Source: Kiloniella litopenaei (GTDB lineage: Bacteria > Pseudomonadota > Alphaproteobacteria > Kiloniellales > Kiloniellaceae). Taken from it: 64,000 nucleotides of DNA. The notes under the pieces were generated by a model. It ran no database searches, had not been told where the DNA came from, and saw only the letters and a list, made by a program, of their open reading frames with translations. This document shows positions 46,589-55,540 of this stretch, one piece after another. Both the position numbers and the translations under genes were made by a program. Position 1 is the stretch's first letter, and each line of letters opens with the position of its first letter. The stretch spans positions 124,001 through 188,000 of the forward strand of contig NZ_LANI01000003.1 in assembly GCF_000982415.1 (NCBI RefSeq). Direction: 5' to 3'.

Positions 46589-47380
46589 TTAGGCAACAGT
46601 AACCGGCGTTGTACCTTTTGGTGGGCGCATACCCCCATCTCCTAAAATTGCCTGCCAGCAAGACAGGGCTGCAACAGCAGCAGTATCAGCCCGAAGAACT
46701 CTTGGGCCAAGACCTATTGGTGTCACATAAGGAAGGCGACGAAGAGCTTCAAGCTCTTCTTCAGCAAAACCACCTTCCGGACCGATTAAAACAGCCCACG
46801 GGCGTTGACCGGCATCTGGTTCTTTAACCAGTATCTCTGTAAGCATCTCTGCAATAGGCTTTGCATCGCCAAATTCCGCACAAACGATCAACCGCCTGTC
46901 ATCAGGCCATTTCTCAATGAGCTTGTCCAACGTGACGGCATCATCAACCGTTGTCACTGACAAGCGCTCACATTGCTCGGCAGATTCTTTTGCATGCGCG
47001 GCAAGTCGGTCACGATTAATTCGCTTCACGTCAGTATAGCGGGTAAAAACAGGTAGGATACGGGAACAGCCAAGTTCCCCGGCTTTCTCGGCAAGGAAAT
47101 CGATTCTTGAACGCTTAATCGGGGCAAAAACAAGCCAAATATCCGGCTCTGGCGTGGGTTTTCGGCGCTGTTCTTCAATTTGTAGTGAACACCACCCCTT
47201 ACCCAAGCCTTCAATAACGCCAAGCCACTCACCGTCTTTTTCATTAAAAAGACCGATTCGTGCGCCCGTGTTAAGTCGCAAGACAGACCGCAGGTAATGC
47301 GCACCCGCGGCATCAAGACCGACGGTCGCCCCTTGGCTCAAGCTATCTTCCACATAGAGTCTGGTTACAACTCGTTCCAT
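46589..47380 (-). CDS. rsmE: 16S rRNA (uracil(1498)-N3)-methyltransferase
   Basis: SPOUT-class methyltransferase acting on U1498 of 16S rRNA. An N-terminal PUA-like domain (HYLRSVLRLNTGARIGLFN) is followed by the knotted SPOUT domain with LIGPEGGFAEEELEAL and LGPRVLRADTAAVAAL, which form the AdoMet site. At 263 residues it is normal. It is divergent from ubiA and heads the rsmE-gshA pair. Confidence 0.95.
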   Translation of the reverse strand: MERVVTRLYVEDSLSQGATVGLDAAGAHYLRSVLRLNTGARIGLFNEKDGEWLGVIEGLGKGWCSLQIEEQRRKPTPEPDIWLVFAPIKRSRIDFLAEKAGELGCSRILPVFTRYTDVKRINRDRLAAHAKESAEQCERLSVTTVDDAVTLDKLIEKWPDDRRLIVCAEFGDAKPIAEMLTEILVKEPDAGQRPWAVLIGPEGGFAEEELEALRRLPYVTPIGLGPRVLRADTAAVAALSCWQAILGDGGMRPPKGTTPVTVA

Positions 47381-47475
47381 CTCTCGAACCTACCTTCACA
47401 AAGTAGTACTTCAGGTGTATCACTCATAATTAAACAAGTAGATAACACCCCCTAAAGAGATAACACAACGCCGAT

Positions 47476-48444
47476 ATGACCAATAATGCCAGCGACAATG
47501 CCAGTGGCAATGCTAGTGACAATGCTAGCGACATCGCGAATGATCGTTTAATCATAAGAATATCCCCCGCATGGACCCGGCCATATCTTCGTCTGGCCAG
47601 ATTGGATCGCCCGATTGGAACCTGGTTATTACTCTTTCCATGCTGGTGGTCGATGCTCTTGGCAACAAGTGCACCAGGTTATCAAATCGGCAGCCCTTTT
47701 GCTCCCCTTTACTTTATAGGGCTCTTTGCAATCGGCGCCTTGGTAATGAGGGGGGCGGGCTGTACGATCAATGATATGGCAGACCGTGAATACGACAAGA
47801 AAGTCGCCCGTACTGCCACACGCCCCCTGGCCAGTGGCGAGTTATCAATGAAACAGGCGACAGTGTTCCTGGGGATTCAGTTAGCTATTGGTTTAGCCGT
47901 CGTCTCACAGTTCAACACCTATACGATTATATTGGCCTCATCCGCCATTTTGCTGGTGATCTGTTATCCCTTTATGAAGCGAATAACCTATTGGCCTCAG
48001 GCATGGCTGGGCCTGACGTTCAACTGGGGAGCCTTGGTCGGATGGGCTGCGATACGCGGAGATCTCAGCCTTCCGCCCCTCTTGATTTATGTCGGCGGGA
48101 TAGCCTGGACACTTGGGTACGACACAATCTATGCGCATCAGGATAAAGAAGATGATGCATTGGTTGGCGTGAAATCCACAGCCTTAAAACTAGGCGAAAA
48201 AACAAAACATTGGCTGGTCTTCTTCTACGGCACTTGCTCTCTCTGTTTTGCTGCTGCGGGATGGTTGATGGGTTTGCAATGGCCTTTTTGGTTTGGCATT
48301 GCCGGTCTCATTTTTCATTTCTTCTGGCAAATTACGACCGTTCGCATTGATGATCCCAACGACTGCCTCAGCAAATTCAAATCAAACAGAAACATCGGCT
48401 GGATCTTCCTTGCTGGGATCTATCTCGCAGCTACGGTTAAGTAA
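47476..48444 (+). CDS. ubiA: 4-hydroxybenzoate polyprenyltransferase
   Basis: Membrane enzyme that attaches the polyprenyl tail to 4-hydroxybenzoate in ubiquinone synthesis. Asp-rich motif one is NDMADREYDKKVARTATRPL near residue 98 and motif two is DTIYAHQDKEDD. About eight hydrophobic segments. The N-terminal 20 residues are an unusual Asn-Ala-Ser repeat encoded by 12-bp tandem units; they are not conserved, and a downstream start cannot be excluded because no strong ribosome binding site marks 47476. Later ubiquinone genes: ubiD at 55.5 kb. Confidence 0.93.
   Translation: MTNNASDNASGNASDNASDIANDRLIIRISPAWTRPYLRLARLDRPIGTWLLLFPCWWSMLLATSAPGYQIGSPFAPLYFIGLFAIGALVMRGAGCTINDMADREYDKKVARTATRPLASGELSMKQATVFLGIQLAIGLAVVSQFNTYTIILASSAILLVICYPFMKRITYWPQAWLGLTFNWGALVGWAAIRGDLSLPPLLIYVGGIAWTLGYDTIYAHQDKEDDALVGVKSTALKLGEKTKHWLVFFYGTCSLCFAAAGWLMGLQWPFWFGIAGLIFHFFWQITTVRIDDPNDCLSKFKSNRNIGWIFLAGIYLAATVK
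47485..47532. repeat. Four 12-bp tandem repeats in the 5' end of ubiA
   Basis: Units AATGCCAGCGAC, AATGCCAGTGGC, AATGCTAGTGAC and AATGCTAGCGAC follow one another and encode NASD, NASG, NASD and NASD. The unit length is a multiple of three, so changes in copy number would alter protein length without shifting the frame. Confidence 0.95.
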
Positions 48445-48472
48445 CCCAACATCAGAAGTATCTCAGTATTTA

Positions 48473-49135
48473 ATGACACAGATATCCGATCCCAAAAGCT
48501 TTATTGTCGAAAATACCAGGCCTGCAGGTACTCCACTTCTCGGCAATAAAATTGAGCTTTATCTGGCCAATGAAGATCTGCCGCTATGGCAACTGGGCGA
48601 GGAAGAACTCAACAATCTACAGCTACCTACACCATTCTGGGCCTTCGCCTGGGCTGGAGGACAGGCTCTTGCACAGTATATCCTTGATAATCCGGATATT
48701 GTACGCGGCAAAAGCGTACTCGACTTTGCCTGTGGATGCGGCATAGAAGCCATTGCCGCGAAGATGTCCGGGGCCAAAACAGTTCTCGCAGCAGATATAG
48801 ATTCTTTTGCCATCACCGCCACAGAGCTAAATGCTAATTTGAATCAGGTAATCCTTACAACCACGACAGAAAATCTGGTGGGGAAAGACAATCAGGGTTG
48901 GGATGTCATTCTGGCGGGTGATGTCTGTTATGAAGGGCCAATGGCCAAAGAAATCACAACTTGGCTTTGGCAACTTTCTGCAACAGGGGTACTCGTTCTA
49001 ATGGGGGACCCTGGCAGAACTTATCTTCCAAAATCCGGTTTGAAAAAGTTAATCGCCTATGGCGTACAAACGTCTTCTGCTTTGGAAGATACGGATGTCA
49101 GAAATGCATGCGTTTGGGAGTTCCATCAAAATTAA
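48473..49135 (+). CDS. Class I SAM-dependent methyltransferase (ETFB lysine methyltransferase-like)
   Basis: Rossmann-fold methyltransferase resembling the METTL20/ETFB lysine methyltransferase group. AdoMet motif one is VLDFACGCGIEAIAA, followed by an acidic loop AADIDSFAI and the post-motif WDVILAGDVCYEGPMA. The N-terminal LPTPFWAFAWAGGQALAQYI is typical of this group. ATG 48473 is chosen because the frame upstream overlaps ubiA out of frame. At 220 residues it matches. The target protein is inferred (electron transfer flavoprotein beta subunit); no etfB is in the window. Confidence 0.82.
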   Translation: MTQISDPKSFIVENTRPAGTPLLGNKIELYLANEDLPLWQLGEEELNNLQLPTPFWAFAWAGGQALAQYILDNPDIVRGKSVLDFACGCGIEAIAAKMSGAKTVLAADIDSFAITATELNANLNQVILTTTTENLVGKDNQGWDVILAGDVCYEGPMAKEITTWLWQLSATGVLVLMGDPGRTYLPKSGLKKLIAYGVQTSSALEDTDVRNACVWEFHQN

Positions 49136-49338
49136 ACAAGCCTAGAAATAAAATGCGTTAAACTTTTCCTTACTACGGTTTTTCATCATAATAAGGCGCG
49201 ATCTGACTGCTGAGAAACTTGAAATGGGATTACATCTTGTTTTTTTGACGATAGCTTCTGACAAGTACGCTTAAAGCTGGACCTTAATGTACCAGCACGC
49301 TAAAGCTCTCTTGCTAAATTGAATCCACTGTTGGCCCG

Positions 49339-51186
49339 ATGAACGAGTACCTACATAAACAAGAGCACCCATTTGTACTGCTGGATGACACTCTTTCCGG
49401 CAAAGGTTCAATCTTGTTCATTAATCCCGGTAAAATCATTAGCTGTGAACGCCCCGAAGAACTACAAGCTACTTTCTCTTTGGTCGAGCAAGAAAGACAG
49501 ACGGGAAAACATCTGGCGGGTTTTTTATCTTATGAACTCGGTTATCTTCTCGAAGACAAACTCACGCCTCTACTACCGTCCAATAAGGATCGTAACGTTC
49601 CTTTGTTATGGTTCGGGTCTTTCGACGACGCAATCACCCTTAATCCGGCTGAGGCCCACAAGTTCCTGGCAAGGCAACGTTCCGGAGATTACAACCTTGC
49701 AAACCTGAAGCCTTCGATGGATGAACAAAGCTATTGCGACGCCATTCATAAAGTTCAGGACTATATTGCAGCCGGCGACACCTATCAGGTCAATTACACT
49801 TTCAAACATCACTTTGACATATCCGGTGACCCCATTGCGTTGTTTCAGGAACTACGGCAGCGGCAAAATGTGAGCAATGGCGCCTATATCGAGACAGGGC
49901 AGCACACTATTCTCTCACTATCACCGGAAATCTTCCTCTCAACCCAAGGAGTTGAAGCCCGAACACGCCCCATGAAAGGAACCGTACAACGTGGGAAAAG
50001 CCCGGCGGAAGATAACGAAAACAAGGTCTGGCTAACCAAAGACGAAAAATCACGTGCGGAAAACCTGATGATCGTTGACCTTTTGCGAAACGACATGGGC
50101 CGTGTATGCGAGGTTGGCAGTGTAAAGGTGACGGAACTCTTCACCGTAGAAACCTATCGGTCGCTGCATCAAATGACCTCGAACATCATCGGAAAACTTC
50201 GATCAGAAATAAACCCCGTTGATCTTATCAAACAGCTTTTTCCCTGCGGCTCAATTACAGGTGCCCCCAAAGTGCGCACCATGGAAATCATCTCTGAACT
50301 AGAAGAACAGCCCCGCGGTGTTTATACCGGAAGTTTAGGACACATTGCCCCCAATGGAGACACGCGCTTCAATGTCGCCATCCGCACCCTGATGGTGGAC
50401 AGAAACGGCAAAGGTGAAATGGGTATCGGCAGCGGTATTGTGTATGATTCCAGTCCCGAGGCTGAATACCAGGAATGCCTCCTCAAGGGACAGTTCCTAT
50501 CTGGCAATCTGGCCGGATACGCAAAACCGCTTTTTGATCTTATCGAAACACTCCGTTGGGAGGAAGGCACGGGATACTTCCTCTTGGAAGAGCACTTGGA
50601 ACGCCTCGAGAACTCCGCAGGTTTCTTTGCCTATCCTTTTGATCGGGAAAGCGTGTGCTCAGCCCTCCAAAACATAGAGCTCGAAGGCACACAACGCGTC
50701 AGACTTTTACTCCACAAAGATGGGACAACAACCGTCACCGCCACACCAATGGAACAACCTGATCCTCAAAAGTCGATTGGTTTTGTTGTTTCGGATAAAA
50801 CTGTCGATAGCAGTGATATTTTCTTCTACCATAAAACAACACGCAGAGAATTTTACGAAGACGAGCTTGCCGAACAAAGTAAGTCAACAGGTTGCACAGA
50901 GGTTCTGTTTACCAACGAACACGGCGAAGTTACAGAAGGCGCACGAACGAACGTCTTTATTGAAATTGAGGGTAAACTTCTCACACCGCCAATTTCAAGC
51001 GGTGTATTGAACGGCACCTTGAGAACACATCTGCTTAAAACAGGTTACAAAGATCTTACCGAAGCCGTTTTAACCCTTGATGATCTCAAAAGAGCAGACG
51101 CCATCTTCTTTGGGAACTCCGTTCGCAATTTAATGCCCGCCCAACTCATTTCGAAAAAACACTATTTAAAAAAGGCTACCAGTTAA
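49339..51186 (+). CDS. pabBC: Fused aminodeoxychorismate synthase component I and lyase (PabB-PabC)
   Basis: Folate pathway enzyme making 4-aminobenzoate. Residues about 1-390 are the chorismate-binding PabB part, with GSITGAPKVRTMEIISELE and YTGSLGHIAPNGDTRFNVAIRT. Residues about 395-615 form the PLP-dependent lyase PabC part, with EGARTNVFIEIEGKLLTPP and GVLNGTLR. The two activities are fused in one 615-residue chain, a known arrangement. The glutaminase PabA is not adjacent. The gene is single. Confidence 0.94.
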   Translation: MNEYLHKQEHPFVLLDDTLSGKGSILFINPGKIISCERPEELQATFSLVEQERQTGKHLAGFLSYELGYLLEDKLTPLLPSNKDRNVPLLWFGSFDDAITLNPAEAHKFLARQRSGDYNLANLKPSMDEQSYCDAIHKVQDYIAAGDTYQVNYTFKHHFDISGDPIALFQELRQRQNVSNGAYIETGQHTILSLSPEIFLSTQGVEARTRPMKGTVQRGKSPAEDNENKVWLTKDEKSRAENLMIVDLLRNDMGRVCEVGSVKVTELFTVETYRSLHQMTSNIIGKLRSEINPVDLIKQLFPCGSITGAPKVRTMEIISELEEQPRGVYTGSLGHIAPNGDTRFNVAIRTLMVDRNGKGEMGIGSGIVYDSSPEAEYQECLLKGQFLSGNLAGYAKPLFDLIETLRWEEGTGYFLLEEHLERLENSAGFFAYPFDRESVCSALQNIELEGTQRVRLLLHKDGTTTVTATPMEQPDPQKSIGFVVSDKTVDSSDIFFYHKTTRREFYEDELAEQSKSTGCTEVLFTNEHGEVTEGARTNVFIEIEGKLLTPPISSGVLNGTLRTHLLKTGYKDLTEAVLTLDDLKRADAIFFGNSVRNLMPAQLISKKHYLKKATS

Positions 51187-51243
51187 TTCTGGCAGCCTTC
51201 ATCTTTAGATCAAACAGATCACTAACAGAAATAATCCGCTAAC

Positions 51244-52092
51244 TTATGCGACCAACTTCTGGACATATCCCGGCAGAGCAAAAGCAGCTCGATGGATCTC
51301 GGGCGTATAGTACCGCGTCTCAATTGCAGCAGCCTTATAACGGGCTTCCAATTGATCCAGAGAAATATCCTTCAATCCCTTTTGATCTGTCCCCCAGCCA
51401 AAAGCCATCGGGCCACCAACATATGTTGGTACTGTTGCCAGATAACATGTGGCCTCGGCAAAGATCGGCTTAAAGAACGTCAATGTCGATTTCAGTTCAT
51501 CAGCCTGTAAAAAGGGTACGCCATTCTGCGTAACGAGAATACCGCCCTCTTCAAGGCATGATTTGCAATCTGTGTAGAAGTTATCTGTAAAGAGAACTTC
51601 ACCAGGGCCAATCGGGTCCGTCGAATCAACAATGATTAGATCATATTTCTCCGAACATTCCTTCATAAAGAGGCAGCCATCCTTGATCACAAGATCTAGT
51701 CGTGGATCTTCAAATGCATTGCCACAAATCATGGGAAGGTGCTTTTTACTGAGCTCAATAACAGTCCGGTCCAGCTCGACCATCGTTACCTTCTCAACAG
51801 TTTGATGTTTTAGCACTTCTTCAAGCATGCCCCCGTCACCACCGCCTACGATCAAAACCTTTTTAACGGCTCCGTGGGCGAAGATCGGAAGATGGGCAAG
51901 CATTTCATGATAAATGAATTCATCCCGTTCCGTAATTTGGGTTACGCCGTCCAGCGCCATGACCCGACCATAGATCTCGTTCTCATAGATCACGAGATTC
52001 TGATGCTCTGTTTTATTATCGAAAAGAACTTCTTTGACACGAAAACTCGAATGAATGTCTGCGTGCAGTTCTTCTGTCACCCAACTCTTCAT
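51244..52092 (-). CDS. speE: Spermidine synthase
   Basis: Aminopropyltransferase making spermidine from putrescine and decarboxylated AdoMet. The motif VLIVGGGDGGMLEEVLKH binds the AdoMet part, and the catalytic Asp is in LIIVDSTDPIGPGEVLF. At 282 residues it is normal. Its ATG overlaps the speD stop by four bases (ATGA), so the two are translationally coupled and together supply the aminopropyl donor and transferase. Confidence 0.96.
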   Translation of the reverse strand: MKSWVTEELHADIHSSFRVKEVLFDNKTEHQNLVIYENEIYGRVMALDGVTQITERDEFIYHEMLAHLPIFAHGAVKKVLIVGGGDGGMLEEVLKHQTVEKVTMVELDRTVIELSKKHLPMICGNAFEDPRLDLVIKDGCLFMKECSEKYDLIIVDSTDPIGPGEVLFTDNFYTDCKSCLEEGGILVTQNGVPFLQADELKSTLTFFKPIFAEATCYLATVPTYVGGPMAFGWGTDQKGLKDISLDQLEARYKAAAIETRYYTPEIHRAAFALPGYVQKLVA

Positions 52093-52646
52093 TCTGTTTC
52101 GGCCTCATCTGTTTCTTCAGCTCCAGCTTCTTTCCCTCTACGAATTTCTTCAACGAGAACTTCATCGGGACCGAAAGCTTTTTTCAGAACATCAATTGAA
52201 TTATGAGGTTCTGAATCACCACACATAAACACATCCAATGCCGCATAACCTTTTTCAGGCCAGGTATGAATGGAAATATGTGATTCAGCCAAAACAGCAA
52301 CACCCGAAACCCCGCCATTAGGGGTAAAGTGATGTAAATGTATGTGCAAAAGCGTCGCCTTGGACTTTTCAACACATTCTATAAGGGTATTTTCGACAAA
52401 CTTTAAATCATCTAACCGGTCTGCCCCTTTGAGATCAATGATCAAATGGGTACCGGCAAACCTCTCACCGTCACGCTCAATGAAGAAATCTTTTTGCTCT
52501 TCATCCAAGCTAACGACATTCGAAGCTTCGACATTTTTAGTTTCAATACCAGTCCGACAAGCGGATCCGTTTTCTTCCGTTTGGGTGGTGCTTGAACCTT
52601 GATTCAAGTCCATCCCCAATTGGAAGAGGGCGTGTGCAGTAGACAC
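52089..52646 (-). CDS. speD: S-adenosylmethionine decarboxylase proenzyme
   Basis: Pyruvoyl enzyme that produces decarboxylated AdoMet for spermidine. Autocleavage should occur between Glu121 and Ser122 in AESHISIHTWPEKGYAALD, with the conserved cysteine downstream in DVFMCGDSEPH. The protein is 185 residues because of an N-terminal extension of about 60 residues starting MSTAHALFQLGMDLNQGSST, a form I have seen described for alphaproteobacterial SpeD. It heads the speD-speE operon. Confidence 0.95.
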   Translation of the reverse strand: MSTAHALFQLGMDLNQGSSTTQTEENGSACRTGIETKNVEASNVVSLDEEQKDFFIERDGERFAGTHLIIDLKGADRLDDLKFVENTLIECVEKSKATLLHIHLHHFTPNGGVSGVAVLAESHISIHTWPEKGYAALDVFMCGDSEPHNSIDVLKKAFGPDEVLVEEIRRGKEAGAEETDEAETE

Positions 52647-52797
52647 TTTGCGTCCTCCCCAACCAGTAGATGACTTTGGCTCAATCGCGGTCTAATGCCG
52701 AATGCAGAAAACCCCTGTAAAGCCACGATGTTGCGCGGTCTTAAAGAACCTGGTTTTCAAATGCAAGGAAAAAACTCACCTGCACTGAATGCGTGTA

Positions 52798-53559
52798 TTA
52801 ACGGGATATACTATAGGAAGGATGAAAAACATCCAATGATTGTTTTCTGACAGCTTCCACAACCTTGCTTCTATATTGTGGCGTTTCGATAGATTTCAAG
52901 ATCGCACGATCAAGGTCTCCATCAACACCATGGCCCACGTGAACCAACTTTAATACCGCTTCTTGCCCAAGATCTTCATATTGCCGATTACGAGCCGGTA
53001 TTGCGCTTAAGGCAACAGGCTTCCCCTGATAATTCAAGGCACCAAACGAGCTTCGATAGACAGCAAGACGTGTGGTATCGGCTGGCAAGTCAAAGCCTTC
53101 GACAGATTCCCATCGACAGGTAATATGTCCATAAGAATAATTACCGCCCGGCAATTCCGTATCATGCATACGGCATAGCTGCTCTTCGGTTAACCATGTC
53201 AGGAAAACCTGAACACTGGTCCCCGGGCAATATACCAACTCGGCAGCAACTGACCCATAACGCGCAACATGCGCAGAATAAACCACGTCGTGGTCATGAA
53301 GCCAGATTGTCGTTAAAGGAATCGGATCTTGCCCTGAAGGATGCCCAACAAACTTTCTGGCGAGCTGTTCCGGCGCACGGTTAGAACCATGCGCAATCAC
53401 AGGCTTTCGATCGGAAAGTTTGATGCCATACTCGGTAACTTTAGCGAAGTCTTCACTGCGCCCATCTACGAATAGATATGACGTCTGTGGGGCAATAAAG
53501 GGATATCCCTTTGCCAAGCGAAGCCTATCACTCTGGTCACGCGGAAGTTCCCAGGGCAT
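52798..53559 (-). CDS. Unknown protein, possibly gamma-glutamylcyclotransferase-like fold
   Basis: I do not recognise a named family with certainty. The segment KPVIAHGSNRAPEQLARKF resembles the YGSNL loop that opens the gamma-glutamylcyclotransferase (GGCT/AIG2-like) fold, and later ELVYCPGTSVQVFLTWLT, MHDTELPGGNYSYGHI and TTRLAVYRSS fit the order of strands and the acidic region of that fold. The first about 55 residues come before this loop and are extra compared with small GGCT proteins. At 253 residues it has no membrane segment or signal. It is 12 bases from the DUF4170 gene and may be co-transcribed. Confidence 0.55.
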   Translation of the reverse strand: MPWELPRDQSDRLRLAKGYPFIAPQTSYLFVDGRSEDFAKVTEYGIKLSDRKPVIAHGSNRAPEQLARKFVGHPSGQDPIPLTTIWLHDHDVVYSAHVARYGSVAAELVYCPGTSVQVFLTWLTEEQLCRMHDTELPGGNYSYGHITCRWESVEGFDLPADTTRLAVYRSSFGALNYQGKPVALSAIPARNRQYEDLGQEAVLKLVHVGHGVDGDLDRAILKSIETPQYRSKVVEAVRKQSLDVFHPSYSISR

Positions 53560-53571
53560 AAGTTACGTTAT

Positions 53572-53787
53572 TTAGTCAGTACAGGGCGGCGGAGCGTCTT
53601 TATCGACTCTCTCAATCCGGAAACGCGTTGTGCACTCATCAACCGTCAGCCACGCTCTGCGTGACCATTCTTTTTTTGCGGATTCATAATCTGCAAACGG
53701 GCCGATCCACTCTTCGTCCCCCCCAACGGCTTCGCAGAAAGAAGTATCTGCATATTCGCCGCCTACCACAAAAAACTGTTGTGCCAT
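53572..53787 (-). CDS. DUF4170 family small protein
   Basis: A 71-residue conserved alphaproteobacterial protein of unknown function. It opens FFVVGGEYADTSF and contains the family patch GPFADYESAKKEWSRRAWLTVDEC, ending with RIERVD. It is soluble. Relatives are often found near lipid A or cysQ genes in alphaproteobacteria, but here it precedes the GGCT-like gene on the minus strand. The start has no rival. Confidence 0.85.
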   Translation of the reverse strand: MAQQFFVVGGEYADTSFCEAVGGDEEWIGPFADYESAKKEWSRRAWLTVDECTTRFRIERVDKDAPPPCTD

Positions 53788-54104
53788 TACTGTTACTCTA
53801 TACTAATCGCCGAAATTGTCTCGGTACATACGCACTTCTGGGTACTATAGGCCCCTTAACAAAAGAGTAATAGAAAAAAATTCAGAAAAATGTGTAAAAA
53901 AAATCCAAAGAGATACCCCCAAGAAAACACTTAAAGCGTGCGGGCCGCATAAAAACACCATAAAACCCACCATAAAACATAGCCTTACGCTTAATTTAAC
54001 CTCTATAAGGTAGCACACACATTTAAGAATTCAGTTTCTGTTTTTTTTCGCTATACTCATCGCACAGGTTGCATAAATTTTAAAAATTCATTCAAGGGGT
54101 TACC
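53788..54104. other. AT-rich spacer between DUF4170 and SPFH genes
   Basis: About 317 bases, A-rich towards the middle, that must contain the divergent promoters of the DUF4170 and SPFH genes. Two CACCATAAAAC copies lie near 53956-53980. I found no convincing -35/-10 pair, RNA element or reading frame. Confidence 0.45.
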
Positions 54105-55076
54105 ATGCTTTCCGCTTTTTCCATTTTTGCTATCGCAGTCGTTGTACTTGCGGTCATACTTGTTCTTATGGGGGTAAAATCCGTACCCCAGGGTACTGAA
54201 TACACAATTGAACGATTTGGTAGATACACAAAAACCCTTAGCCCGGGATTAAACTTGATCGTTCCCATCGTTGATCGTGTCGGTGCCGAACTTAACATGA
54301 TGGAAACCGTAATGGATGTGCCATCACAGGAAGTGATCACCAAAGATAACGCACTTGTTCAGGTCGATGGCGTTGTCTTCTATCAAATTCTTGACGCAGC
54401 TATGGCAGCATACGAAGTCAGGAACCTAGAGCGCGCAATATTAAATCTGACCATGACAAATATCCGTACGGTTATGGGGTCGATGGATTTGGATGAACTT
54501 TTGTCAAAACGTGACAAAATCAATGCCGAGCTTATTACAGTGGTGGATGAAGCAACAGCGCCCTGGGGCGTAAAGGTAACACGTATTGAAATCAAGGATA
54601 TCACGCCCCCTGCTGATCTGGTTGAATCCATGGCGCGTCAGATGAAAGCTGAGCGTGACAAACGTGCGAACATTCTCGAGGCCGAAGGTGTTCGTCAGGC
54701 CCAGATCCTGCGTGCAGAAGGCCTAAAACAATCTGCAATTCTGGAAGCTGAAGGCCGGAAAGAATCGGCCTTCCGTGATGCTGAAGCCCGTGAGCGTGAA
54801 GCCGAAGCCGAAGCAAAGGCTGCTGAATCAGTGTCCAAATCTATTGCCGAAGGTGACATTCAAGCCATCAATTATTTTGTGGCCCAAAAATATGTCGAAG
54901 CTTTTGGCAAGTTCGCAGATTCTCCCAACCAGAAAACCATGATCCTGCCAATGGAAGCGACAGGAATACTTGGCTCGATCGCAGGCGTTGCCGAACTGGC
55001 GAAAACGGCCCTAGGTGATGATACAACAACATCATCCAAATCACCTTGGGGCTCAAACAACAAAGACGGAGCTTAA
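54105..55076 (+). CDS. SPFH/stomatin-like membrane protein (QmcA-like)
   Basis: Membrane-anchored SPFH (band 7) scaffold protein. One N-terminal hydrophobic helix (about residues 3-25) is followed by the SPFH domain: [25 protein letters not shown] and [19 protein letters not shown] long Ala/Glu/Arg helical segment (about 190-255) gives the coiled coil that drives oligomerisation. At 323 residues it fits. It lies six bases before an NfeD-like gene; SPFH-NfeD pairs are a recurrent functional module in membrane quality control. Confidence 0.93.
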   Translation: MLSAFSIFAIAVVVLAVILVLMGVKSVPQGTEYTIERFGRYTKTLSPGLNLIVPIVDRVGAELNMMETVMDVPSQEVITKDNALVQVDGVVFYQILDAAMAAYEVRNLERAILNLTMTNIRTVMGSMDLDELLSKRDKINAELITVVDEATAPWGVKVTRIEIKDITPPADLVESMARQMKAERDKRANILEAEGVRQAQILRAEGLKQSAILEAEGRKESAFRDAEAREREAEAEAKAAESVSKSIAEGDIQAINYFVAQKYVEAFGKFADSPNQKTMILPMEATGILGSIAGVAELAKTALGDDTTTSSKSPWGSNNKDGA

Positions 55077-55081
55077 TTCAG

Positions 55082-55531
55082 ATGGTTGATCTATCTGGTG
55101 TCGAATTTTGGTATTGGTGGGTTTTTGCCCTGTTCTTATTGGCTGTCGAGGTTTTTGCCCCTGGCGCCATTGCCTTGTGGATGGGAATATCCGCGGGAAT
55201 TGTAGGCGGGTTACTCTACATTTTTCCAGACCTTCTCTGGGAAAAACAGATTATTATCTTTGCTGTTCTTTCCGTTGTATCAGTTGCTGTTTGGCGGATT
55301 TATGCGCGCAAGAACCCTCCTGCGTCTGATAATCCAAACCTGAACAAGCGCGGTTCAGACCTGATTGGACATAAACTTGCTCTTACAGCTGATTTGAAAA
55401 ACGGCATGGGTCGGGAAACGGTCAATGGAGTTATCTGGAAAATCAAAGGTAGGGATTTACCTAAGGGCACGAAGGTGAGTATAACCAGCGTTGAAGGCAC
55501 AGCCTTGATCGTTGAACCAGAAGAAGCATGA
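55082..55531 (+). CDS. NfeD-like membrane protein
   Basis: Short NfeD protein: three or so hydrophobic segments (FWYWWVFALFLLAVEVF, an alanine/glycine-rich second helix, QIIIFAVLSVVSVAVW) followed by a C-terminal OB-fold domain (about residues 90-149, with KLALTADLKNGMGRETVNG). ATG 55082 is preferred over an upstream in-frame start at 55046 inside the SPFH gene, giving 149 residues. Partner of the SPFH protein just upstream; no serine protease domain is present. Confidence 0.9.
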   Translation: MVDLSGVEFWYWWVFALFLLAVEVFAPGAIALWMGISAGIVGGLLYIFPDLLWEKQIIIFAVLSVVSVAVWRIYARKNPPASDNPNLNKRGSDLIGHKLALTADLKNGMGRETVNGVIWKIKGRDLPKGTKVSITSVEGTALIVEPEEA

Positions 55532-55540
55532 TTTTTTATA

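Noticed and set aside
48293-48472. Upstream extension of the methyltransferase frame into ubiA
   Set aside because: These codons lie in ubiA in another frame; the conserved protein begins at ATG 48473.
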